This document shows positions 26,503-33,664 of a stretch of DNA of 47,649 nt, one piece after another (positions within the stretch are counted from its first letter, which is position 1; each line of letters opens with the position of its first letter). The notes under the pieces are model-generated. The model was not told where the DNA came from. It did no database searches and was given only the letters and a program-made list of their open reading frames with translations. Origin of the DNA: Acidovorax facilis. GTDB taxonomy: Bacteria > Pseudomonadota > Gammaproteobacteria > Burkholderiales > Burkholderiaceae_C. Location: contig NZ_JAMXAX010000028.1 in assembly GCF_023913775.1 (NCBI RefSeq), positions 1 through 47,649 of the forward strand, in the 5' to 3' direction. The position numbers and the translations under genes are program-made.

Positions 26503-28182
26503 TCACGCCGTCGCTGTGACTTCGGCCGTCTGGCGCCGCAGCAGCAACCGGTTGGCTACGCTCACGATGGCCTGTACCGACGCCGTCACGATGTTGTGGC
26601 TGGCCCCCGCGCCAAAGGTGGAGCCCGCCACGCCGTCCATGGCCGCTTCCACAATCGCCAGCGCCTGGGCGTTGGCGCCCGTGCCGGTGGCGCGCTCTTC
26701 ATAGTGGTCCACGCGCAGCGGCAGGCCCAGCGCATCCACCGTGGCGGCAATCGGCCCGTTGCCCTGGCCGCGCAAATGCTGGCGCGTGCCGTCGATGGTC
26801 ACGTCCAGCTCGATGCCCTGCCCGTCTTCATCGAGCTTGTGGCTGTGGCAGGTGATGGCGGCGTGCGCAGGCGCTTTCAGGTACGTGGTCTGGAACAAGT
26901 CCCACAGCGCCTCGCCGCTCATTTCGCCCTCGCTCGCGTCCGTCTGCCGTTGCACTACCGCGCTGAATTCGACCTGCATGCGGCGCGGCATCACCACGCC
27001 GTGTTCGCGTTCGAGCAGGAAAGCAATGCCGCCCTTGCCCGATTGGCTGTTCACGCGGATCACGCTGTCGTAGGTGCGGCCGAGGTCCGCCGGGTCGATG
27101 GGCAGGTACGGCACTTCCCACAAGGCGTTCGGGTCTTGCGCTGCAAAGCCCTTTTTGATCGCATCCTGGTGCGAGCCCGAGAATGCGGTGAACACCAGGT
27201 CGCCAGCATACGGGTGGCGCGGGTGCACGGGCAGCGAGGTGCATTCCTCGGCAATGCGCGCGACCGAGGTGATGTCCGAGAAGTCGAGGTTCGGGTGCAC
27301 GCCCTGCGTGTACATGTTGAGCGCCAGCGTCACGATGTCCACATTGCCGCAGCGCTCGCCGTTGCCGAAGAGGCAGCCTTCCACGCGGTCGGCGCCGGCC
27401 ATCATCGCAAGTTCTGCCGCCGCCACGCCCGTGCCCCGGTCATTGTGCGGGTGCACCGAGAGCGTGATGTGCTCGCGCGGGCTGAGGTGCCGGTCCATCC
27501 ACTCGATCTGGTCGGCGAACACGTTGGGCGTGGCGTTCTCCACCGTGGTGGGCAGGTTGATGATGATGGGACGGCCGGGGCCCGCGTTCCATGCGGCAAT
27601 CGCGGTCTGGCAGGCCTTGAGGGACACGCTGAGTTCGGTGGCGCTGAAGGTTTCGGGCGAATACTGCAAGGTCCACTGCGTGGCGGGCTGTGCATCGGTA
27701 AGCTGCTTGAGGTAGCCCACGTGGTGCGCGATGAGCTGCATCACCTGCGTCACGTTCATGCCGAACACGATGCGCCGCCATGCGGGGGCCGTGGCGTTGT
27801 AGAGGTGCACGATGGCGCGGGGGGCTCCTTTCACGGCCTCCACGGTGCGCGCAATGAGGTCCTCGCGCGACTGGGTCATGACCATGATGGTCACGTCATC
27901 GGGGATGAGGTCCTCGTCGATAAGGCGGCGCACAAAGTCGAAGTCCGTCTGCGATGCTGCCGGAAAACCGACCTCGATCTCCTTGAAGCCGATGCGCACC
28001 AGCTCTTCAAAGAGCTTCATCTTGCGCTCGCCGTTCATGGGCTCGAACAAGGCCTGGTTGCCGTCGCGCAAATCGGTGGACAGCCACACGGGCGCGTGGG
28101 TGATGCTGCGGGTGGGCCACTGGCGGTCGGTCAACGCGACCGGGGCAATGGGCTGGTACTTGGTGGCGGGTTTGGAAATCAT
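26503..28182 (-). CDS. leuA: 2-isopropylmalate synthase
   Basis: The 559-aa enzyme condenses acetyl-CoA with 2-oxoisovalerate, the first committed step of leucine synthesis. The HMGL-like barrel shows STDLRDGNQALFEPM (about 45), VGFPAASQTDFDFVRRL and the metal-binding HPHNDRGTGVAAAELAMMAG (about 260); GNGERCGNVD follows. The C-terminal region (about 430-559; ELDVTIDGTRQHLRGQGNGP) is the LeuA dimer allosteric domain that binds leucine. Length matches the longer, yeast-like type. The start at 28182 has GGAGCC upstream and places the conserved KYQPIAPV at the N-terminus. A candidate leader peptide lies upstream and a repeat-derived hairpin downstream. Confidence 0.94.
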   Translation of the reverse strand: MISKPATKYQPIAPVALTDRQWPTRSITHAPVWLSTDLRDGNQALFEPMNGERKMKLFEELVRIGFKEIEVGFPAASQTDFDFVRRLIDEDLIPDDVTIMVMTQSREDLIARTVEAVKGAPRAIVHLYNATAPAWRRIVFGMNVTQVMQLIAHHVGYLKQLTDAQPATQWTLQYSPETFSATELSVSLKACQTAIAAWNAGPGRPIIINLPTTVENATPNVFADQIEWMDRHLSPREHITLSVHPHNDRGTGVAAAELAMMAGADRVEGCLFGNGERCGNVDIVTLALNMYTQGVHPNLDFSDITSVARIAEECTSLPVHPRHPYAGDLVFTAFSGSHQDAIKKGFAAQDPNALWEVPYLPIDPADLGRTYDSVIRVNSQSGKGGIAFLLEREHGVVMPRRMQVEFSAVVQRQTDASEGEMSGEALWDLFQTTYLKAPAHAAITCHSHKLDEDGQGIELDVTIDGTRQHLRGQGNGPIAATVDALGLPLRVDHYEERATGTGANAQALAIVEAAMDGVAGSTFGAGASHNIVTASVQAIVSVANRLLLRRQTAEVTATA

Positions 28183-28266
28183 GACAAAGGCTCCACGAAC
28201 GGTGTGTGCGGTGTGAAAGACACGGTGCACAGGTCAAACGAATCTAGAAACGAATGACATCCCCTG

Positions 28267-28291
28267 CAGCCCTTTGCGTGTGCAAAGGCTG
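28267..28291 (-). promoter_or_regulatory. Hairpin in leuA leader RNA
   Basis: On the minus strand CAGCCTTTGC and GCAAAGGGCTG pair around an ACAC loop with one bulged G, 85 bp before leuA. There is no clean T tract after it, so it may be a pause or a weak terminator in the leader rather than a classic attenuator terminator. Confidence 0.4.
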
Positions 28292-28298
28292 GTTCGCG

Positions 28299-28374
28299 GG
28301 CCGGGGTCAGGGGGAGATCAGGTGTTGCGCTGAGCGGATCAGGCAACGGTGGCGAACGCAGGCAGACCCCGGCC
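28299..28374 (-). promoter_or_regulatory. Candidate attenuation pairing in leuA leader
   Basis: GGCCGGGGTC inside the leader-peptide coding region (complement of 28365-28374) is perfectly complementary to GACCCCGGCC downstream of the leader stop (complement of 28299-28308). The pairing would be open or closed depending on where the ribosome sits on the leader, as expected of transcription attenuation. Confidence 0.45.
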
Positions 28375-28410
28375 AGGCACTAGGCCTAGCGATAGGGTGG
28401 ATAGGAGCAT
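28339..28410 (-). CDS. Leu-rich leader peptide upstream of leuA (leuL-like)
   Basis: A 23-codon frame reads MLLSTLSLGLVPGRGLPAFA followed by TVA and a stop. Six residues are Leu, and four of them (codons 3, 6, 8 and 10) use CTA, the Leu codon I expect to be rarest in such a GC-rich genome. Leader peptides of leu operons stall ribosomes on Leu codons, often rare CUA, when charged tRNA is scarce. The frame starts about 15-20 nt after the predicted promoter and ends 156 bp before leuA. The ribosome binding site is weak. Position, codon choice and RNA pairing all support the call, but expression is inferred. Confidence 0.6.
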   Translation of the reverse strand: MLLSTLSLGLVPGRGLPAFATVA

Positions 28411-28431
28411 GCTGCGTTGCATAGGTGGGCA

Positions 28432-28461
28432 AAGATAGCACAGGCTTGCTGCGGCGCGCAA
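28432..28461 (-). promoter_or_regulatory. Candidate leuA promoter
   Basis: On the minus strand TTGCGC (28456-28461) and the extended -10 TGCTATCTT (hexamer 28432-28437) are separated by 18 nt. Transcription would begin near 28425, just before the leader peptide. The family 1 repeat starts directly upstream. Confidence 0.45.
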
Positions 28462-28524
28462 TTATTTTGATGAAAAGTGCCGCTAGCAATTGATGGATAA
28501 GCACTAATAGCTATCAAAATAATA
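28462..28524. repeat. Dispersed palindromic repeat (family 1, copy 6)
   Basis: AAAGTGCCGCTAGCAATTGA, then TGGATAAGCACTAATAGC and TATCAAAATAATAG: a diverged copy with the usual flanks. It fills the space between the leuA promoter and the YCII gene and is the most eroded of the full-length copies, with weaker central pairing. Confidence 0.65.
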
Positions 28525-28595
28525 GTGAATACTGCTGATAGGATGACGCCTTTCGCTGCGTGCCCTCCCCATCTGTTTCGTCAGGAGATCTTTTC

Positions 28596-28958
28596 ATGGC
28601 CTACATGCTGCTCATCATGGAACCCCACGGCCAACGGGCCGAGCGGGGGCTGGCGGGGGGCCAGGAGGCCTATGCGCGCATGCTGCGTTTTGGCGAAGGC
28701 CTGCAGGCCCGGGGCCTGCTGCGTGCCTCCGAATCGCTGGCCTCCACCGAGCAGGCCGTGCGCCTGCAGGTGCGCGAAGGCCAGGCCCGCATGGTCGATG
28801 GACCCTTTGCCGAGACGAAAGAAATGGTGGGTGGCTTTTACCTGCTCGACTGCGCCACGCGCGAGGAGGCTGTGGCCATTGCCCGCGAATGCCCGGCCGC
28901 CGAATGGGCCACTGTCGAGGTGCGCGAAGTAGCGCCGTGTTACCACGGGGCTTTGTGA
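28596..28958 (+). CDS. YCII-domain (DGPF) protein
   Basis: The 120-aa protein matches the YCII-related/DGPF family: MAYMLLIMEPHGQ at the start, then VRLQVREGQARMVDGPFAET (containing DGPF) and KEMVGGFYLLDCATREEA, the typical ferredoxin-like alpha/beta fold. Biochemical function is unknown; DGPF proteins are often encoded with ECF sigma factors. AGGAGA lies 8 nt before the ATG at 28596. A second DGPF protein is encoded at 36707 in the sigma factor locus; this copy stands alone and lacks the TGTCGA-type promoter found there. Confidence 0.85.
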   Translation: MAYMLLIMEPHGQRAERGLAGGQEAYARMLRFGEGLQARGLLRASESLASTEQAVRLQVREGQARMVDGPFAETKEMVGGFYLLDCATREEAVAIARECPAAEWATVEVREVAPCYHGAL

Positions 28959-28977
28959 TCCGGGGTGCTGACGCTTT

Positions 28978-30903
28978 TCACACTCCCCGGCGCGCAGTGC
29001 CTTCCTGCAGCTGTGCCTGAAACTCCCCCACCGGCATGGGCCGCGCAAACAGGTAGCCCTGCAGTACATCGCAGCCCTGGCGCACCAGGTAGTCGGCCTG
29101 CTCGGGCGTTTCCACCCCTTCGGCTGTGATCTGCAGCCCCAGGCCGTGGGCCAGCGCCACGATGGCGGTGACGATGGTGCGGCTGTGTTCCTGGCCGGGC
29201 AGGTCCTTGACAAAGCTGCGGTCGATCTTGAGGCGCCGCATCGGCAACTGCCGCAGGTAGGCCAGGGAGGAGTAGCCGGTGCCAAAGTCGTCAATGGCCA
29301 GGTGGATGCCCAGCTGGCTCAGGCGGTGCAGGGTGTGCGCACCGGCCTCCATGTTGTCCATCAGCACGGTTTCGGTGAGTTCGATTTCGAGCAGGTGGGC
29401 GGGCAGGCCCTCTTCGCGCAGGATGTCCATCACGCGCTCCAGGAACTGCGGGTCGCCCAGCTGTCGGGCCGAGATGTTGACGGATACCCGCAGCGGCCCG
29501 CCCGCCTGCCACTGCGCGGCATCGCGGCAGGCCGTGCGCATCACCCAGTAGCCCAGCGGCACGATGAGGCCGCAATCCTCGGCCACCATCACAGCCTCCA
29601 GCGGCGAGACGTTGCCCAGCTCCGCGTGCGACCAGCGCAGCAGTGCCTCCGCGCCCACCAGGGTGCGGTCGGAGGCGGCAAAAAGCGGCTGGTAGTGCAG
29701 CGCGAGGCCCTCGCCCTGCTGGAGCGCAGCACGCAGTGCATGCTCGATGGCCTGGCGCCGCACCACCGCCTGGTTCATCGACGCGTCAAACCGCACACAG
29801 CGGTTCTTGCCCATTTCCTTGGCCCGGTACATGGCCGTATCGGCGTTGCTGACCAGGCCGTCCATGTCGGCCGCATCGCCCGGAAAGGTGGCGATGCCCG
29901 CACTGCAGGTCACGGTCACCTGCTGGCCGACTTCGGTGAACGAATGGTGGAAGGTGCCGACGATCCGCTGGCCATAGGTGTTGAGTGCCGCGTCGTCCAT
30001 GTCCAGCGGCAGGATCACGGCGAACTCGTCGCCCCCCAGGCGCGAGATCGCGTCGCTGCTGCGCACCACGGACTGCAGACGCCGCGCCACCTGGCGCAGC
30101 AAGCCATCCCCGGCGGCATGGCCGAAGGTGTCGTTGAGCGTCTTGAAATTGTCGAGATCGATGTACACCAGGGCCACGCGGGTGCCCTGGTCCCGGGCGG
30201 CTTCGATCGCTGCGGCCAGGCGTTCGTTGAAGGCATGCCGGTTGCCCGTGCCCGTGACGGCATCGGTATGGGCGAGCGCGTGCAGCCGGTTCTCGGCGTT
30301 GCGCACGGCCGCCCGGCTGCGCAGCACCATGGCGGTTGCCATGGCCATCACACACCCGGCAATCAGCAACGCGCTGACAAAACGAATGGCCAGGCGCGAG
30401 TACACCGCACGCATGGACTTGCGAAAGTACAGCGTTCCCTCTGCCACGCCCGCCGTTTCAACCGGCCGGGCAATCTCCAGCACGCTTAGCCCCGCACGCT
30501 CGGTCAAACCGCCCATGCCTGCGGCCGCCAGCGTGGCGGGGAAGTTGTCGTCTGGCCCGCGTGTGTAGTGCGCCAGCAGCAGGCCCTGCGCGTCGTACAC
30601 CCCGGCGCCCAGCACCATGGGCGACGACTTCAGCGCCGCCAGCATCTCGTTGGCCGTGCGCGCATCTCGGAACATGACAGCGGCCGCAATGTTGTCCGCG
30701 ACGATGGCGGCCTCCACCCGGCTGTCCTGCAGCATGGACTGGCGCGTGCTCCAGTAGTCCAACCCCGTGAGTGCCAGCACCACCGTCAAAAGCGCCAGGC
30801 CCGCCGCCAGGATGCCCGTTACCACCAGCCTGGAAGACAGCAGCACGGGCGGCAGCGGTGGCGCCGGGATGGCAATCTGGGGTTCGGGGGCCTGGGTTCT
30901 CAT
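28978..30903 (-). CDS. Membrane CHASE8-GGDEF-EAL cyclic-di-GMP enzyme
   Basis: The 641-aa inner-membrane protein has a first membrane helix at about 25-48, a periplasmic CHASE8-like domain (about 50-155; VEAAIVADNIAAAVMFRDA), a second helix at about 172-192, a short linker, GGDEF (215-375; ARTANEM is upstream, SRLGGDEFAVILP intact) and EAL (390-635; VGAEALLRW, IELTETVL, AIDDFGTGYSSLAYL, TAEGVETPEQ intact). The N-terminal half resembles YfiN/TpbB, which lacks the EAL half; this version could both make and degrade c-di-GMP. The start overlaps the stop of the YfiR-like gene (ATGA), fitting control by it. Confidence 0.92.
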   Translation of the reverse strand: MRTQAPEPQIAIPAPPLPPVLLSSRLVVTGILAAGLALLTVVLALTGLDYWSTRQSMLQDSRVEAAIVADNIAAAVMFRDARTANEMLAALKSSPMVLGAGVYDAQGLLLAHYTRGPDDNFPATLAAAGMGGLTERAGLSVLEIARPVETAGVAEGTLYFRKSMRAVYSRLAIRFVSALLIAGCVMAMATAMVLRSRAAVRNAENRLHALAHTDAVTGTGNRHAFNERLAAAIEAARDQGTRVALVYIDLDNFKTLNDTFGHAAGDGLLRQVARRLQSVVRSSDAISRLGGDEFAVILPLDMDDAALNTYGQRIVGTFHHSFTEVGQQVTVTCSAGIATFPGDAADMDGLVSNADTAMYRAKEMGKNRCVRFDASMNQAVVRRQAIEHALRAALQQGEGLALHYQPLFAASDRTLVGAEALLRWSHAELGNVSPLEAVMVAEDCGLIVPLGYWVMRTACRDAAQWQAGGPLRVSVNISARQLGDPQFLERVMDILREEGLPAHLLEIELTETVLMDNMEAGAHTLHRLSQLGIHLAIDDFGTGYSSLAYLRQLPMRRLKIDRSFVKDLPGQEHSRTIVTAIVALAHGLGLQITAEGVETPEQADYLVRQGCDVLQGYLFARPMPVGEFQAQLQEGTARRGV

Positions 30904-31445
30904 CGGTTCACCTTGGCCAGCCGCAGCAGTCTGGAGCTGATCGTGAGACCCGCCTTGGCGGCGGCGTCGGGGCTGATGCCGAACACGATACGCCCTTCCT
31001 GCTGGGTGAGAGCGATGACGATCTCCGGGTTGACGAAGGTCAGCTCATCCGAGACCGTCAGCACGCCATGGCCCTGAGAAAGGGTTCGAAGCGCTCGCAA
31101 TGCCTGCTCCACGTCTGCGTTTTGCAGGATGAGCACCCGGCAGTCGCGCAGGCTCGCCATCTCCAGCAGCCTGATCCGCACGGTACGGCCTTTGGCGGCC
31201 TGTTTGCCTTCCAGGGCGGTCAGGGGGCGCTTGAGTGGACTGAAGGGCGAGACGCAGACGGTCAGTTCGCTGCCCATGGCGCTGTCGTTGTCAGGCCATT
31301 CGATGAACTGGATGAAGTTGAAGATATAGGCGGCCTTGAGGTCGGGTTCTTCCACGGGGTTGGTGGCATGCGCCAGGCCGACCAACCCGCCCAGCAAACA
31401 CAGGCCGAACCACAGTATCTTGCCCAGGTGGATGGCGTTGTACAT
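30900..31445 (-). CDS. YfiR-family (DUF4154) periplasmic regulator
   Basis: The 181-aa protein has a signal peptide (ILWFGLCLLGGLVGLAHA) and the family pattern LKAAYIFNFIQFIEWPD, then VCVSPFSPLKRPLTALEG and DCRVLILQNADVEQ, ending SSRLLRLAKVNR. In Pseudomonas, YfiR binds the periplasmic part of YfiN and represses its cyclase. Two mature cysteines (in TVCVSP and RDCRVL) may form a redox-sensitive disulfide. It lies between the TonB receptor (3 bp away) and the GGDEF-EAL gene (overlapping), so the three are almost certainly one transcript. Confidence 0.9.
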   Translation of the reverse strand: MYNAIHLGKILWFGLCLLGGLVGLAHATNPVEEPDLKAAYIFNFIQFIEWPDNDSAMGSELTVCVSPFSPLKRPLTALEGKQAAKGRTVRIRLLEMASLRDCRVLILQNADVEQALRALRTLSQGHGVLTVSDELTFVNPEIVIALTQQEGRIVFGISPDAAAKAGLTISSRLLRLAKVNR

Positions 31446-31448
31446 GGC

Positions 31449-33473
31449 TCAGAACGCGTAGGTGAGCTTGAGCCGGTAGGTCCGTCCATCCTGCCGGATC
31501 GATTCTTCGCGGATCTCGTACGAGGCGGGGTCTGCATGCCGGTGGTTGAACAGGTTGTAGACGCCCATCGACACGTCCACATCCGCAAAGCGTTGTGTGT
31601 AGACGAGGGTGGTGACGATGGTCCCCGGCAAGCGTGCGCCCGAACGGGTTGCGCGCGCGCCCACGCCAATGGCCTCCACGGCATATTGGCCCGGCCTGCC
31701 GGCGCCTTGCGTTCCCCACGCGCCCAGCGCCAGGGTGTCCGACCACTGGACCTTGAGCAAGTGGCGGGGAGAGTTCGTCAGCGGCTGGGGGGTGCTGGTG
31801 TTGCGTGCCTTTTGCCAGCCATAGGCCACACGCAGGCGCGAGCCGCCTTGCCAGCGCTGTTCCACCTCGGCTTCCAGCCCGTGAACGCGCACGCTGCCGG
31901 TGTTGCCGAAGTTCAGTCTTTCCGCTGCGTTCGCATCGCCCAGCGCGATCAGGTCGGTCACCTGCGACCGGAACGCCGTCAGCAGCATGCGGGTGGCGCC
32001 GGTGGGGGCATGTTCGAGGGCCAGCTCTGTGGTGCGCACCTTTTCCGACCGAAGCCCCTCCGAGCTGACGATGCCGCCGGGCAGGTCCACGCGGTAGTCG
32101 CGTTCGTAGGCATTGGGGGGCCGGTAGGCCGTGCCGTGCAGCAGCTTGAGGGCGGTGGAGGGGTTCCACCAATACACCAGGCCCAGCCGGGGATGGAGGC
32201 TGCCCGCACTGCCGGACTGCTTGCCCCAGCGCAGCCCGGTGTGCAGCGTGAGTGTGGGCGCCAGCGCAAATTCATCCTGCATGTAGATGCCCAGCGCATC
32301 GCCCGAGCGGCGGGTGTCCAGGTACTGGGCGGGTGGGTCCAGATCGACGTTGAGCTGCTGGATGCGGGTGTCGCGCCGGTAGTCGATGCCCCAGGCGAGC
32401 TTGTGGCGTGCAAACGCCGTGCTGACCCACTGCCAGTCGGTGCCCCACCACTGCCCGGTGCCGACGTCGCGGTTGACCGTGAGGGGTGGGTAGTCGTACA
32501 CATAGTCGCCCACGAAGCGGTAGCGCCCGGCGTGTACGCGGCCGGTGAGCGCCAGTGAGGGCGAAATCTGGTGCGTGGTTTCGGCCGCCAGGCGGGTGGT
32601 GGTGTCGATGTAGCGCGAGCGTGGGTCGTTGAAGGCCTGCGAGAACGAAGCCGTGGGCGTGCCCTTGGTGCGCTCGCCATGGGCCAGGGTGAGCGTGAGC
32701 CCCTCCCGCTGCATGCGGGCAAACAGCTGCGTGCTGCGGTCGAAATCCAGGCGGTGTGCCACACCATGGTGGGTCTCGGGCGCGTCGAACGCCGAAAAGT
32801 ACTGGTCTGCCCCCCGGCTGCTGGAGCGCGTCACCGCGATGAGCCAGTCGCTGCCCTGGGCATCCACCGTGCCCAGCGAGAAGCGTGCCTTGGCGCTGCC
32901 TTGGCTGCCCGCCTCCACGCTGATCTGCGGCCCGGCCAGCTGGCGGCCGTTGCGCGTGATGACGTTGACCACGCCAAAGAACGCATTGGCGCCATACACC
33001 GCAGAGCCCGGCCCGGGAACGAACTCCACGCGGTCCACCAGGTCCAGATCGAGCGGGAAATCCGTGCCGATGGTGGCCTGGTCGTAGAGGTTGTCGTTAA
33101 AGCGCACGCCGTTGACCAGCAGCAGCACCCGGGTGTTGTAGTCGCCCGGTGTGGCAAAGCCGCGTGTGCCAAGGTAGTGGTAAGAGCGGTCGTACGAGAC
33201 ATACAGCCCGCGCATGCTGCCCAGCACTTCCGCCAGCGTGCGATAGCCAAAAAGCCGGATGTCGTCTGCAGTCACCACGCTCACCACGGCGGGCGCTTCC
33301 AGGGCGGTTTGCGCATACCGGCTGGCCGTCCGGACCTCCATCTGCATGAGCTGTTCCAGCGGCAGCTGGGCAATGTCCGCCTGCGCGGCAGCGTGGGATG
33401 CAAAGCCACACAGCAGCGCCAGCACCAGCTGCTGTGTCCGCTGGTTTGTATTGGGTTCCGATCCTCTTTGCAT
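31449..33473 (-). CDS. TonB-dependent outer-membrane receptor
   Basis: From the ATG at 33473 the 674-aa protein has a signal peptide (LVLALLCGFASHAAA), a plug domain (about 45-165; APAVVSVVTADDIRLFGYRT, LLLVNGVRFNDNLYD, DRVEFVPGPGSAVYGANAF) and a beta-barrel ending in LKLTYAF with C-terminal Phe. It should import or sense a ligand with TonB energy. It is the first gene of a three-gene operon with the YfiR-like and GGDEF-EAL proteins, so ligand occupancy may set c-di-GMP level. Earlier ATGs exist (33572, 33668) but would put about 30-65 extra residues before the signal. Confidence 0.9.
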   Translation of the reverse strand: MQRGSEPNTNQRTQQLVLALLCGFASHAAAQADIAQLPLEQLMQMEVRTASRYAQTALEAPAVVSVVTADDIRLFGYRTLAEVLGSMRGLYVSYDRSYHYLGTRGFATPGDYNTRVLLLVNGVRFNDNLYDQATIGTDFPLDLDLVDRVEFVPGPGSAVYGANAFFGVVNVITRNGRQLAGPQISVEAGSQGSAKARFSLGTVDAQGSDWLIAVTRSSSRGADQYFSAFDAPETHHGVAHRLDFDRSTQLFARMQREGLTLTLAHGERTKGTPTASFSQAFNDPRSRYIDTTTRLAAETTHQISPSLALTGRVHAGRYRFVGDYVYDYPPLTVNRDVGTGQWWGTDWQWVSTAFARHKLAWGIDYRRDTRIQQLNVDLDPPAQYLDTRRSGDALGIYMQDEFALAPTLTLHTGLRWGKQSGSAGSLHPRLGLVYWWNPSTALKLLHGTAYRPPNAYERDYRVDLPGGIVSSEGLRSEKVRTTELALEHAPTGATRMLLTAFRSQVTDLIALGDANAAERLNFGNTGSVRVHGLEAEVEQRWQGGSRLRVAYGWQKARNTSTPQPLTNSPRHLLKVQWSDTLALGAWGTQGAGRPGQYAVEAIGVGARATRSGARLPGTIVTTLVYTQRFADVDVSMGVYNLFNHRHADPASYEIREESIRQDGRTYRLKLTYAF

Positions 33474-33664
33474 GGGTGGTGCACCCGCTGTGGTGAAGGC
33501 CCGCGCATGCAGGCCAAGGCGTTCTCGAGGTTCGTGAATCAGTGGGGCGAAAGGTTTACAAAGTGTATCCATCGCCGGGACCGAACAGTCCCTCCGGGGA
33601 TCGGTGATGACCCCTAGAAAACTGTAAAAAATGCAGCGGCCGGCCCGTGAACCCTTGCCGGAGC

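Noticed and set aside
26356-28257. Long open frame on the plus strand opposite leuA
   Set aside because: Composition shadow of leuA; no family motif and no ribosome binding site.
28307-28504. 65-codon minus-strand frame overlapping the leuA leader
   Set aside because: It spans the predicted promoter and a dispersed repeat; the shorter Leu-rich frame in another phase fits position and codon choice better.
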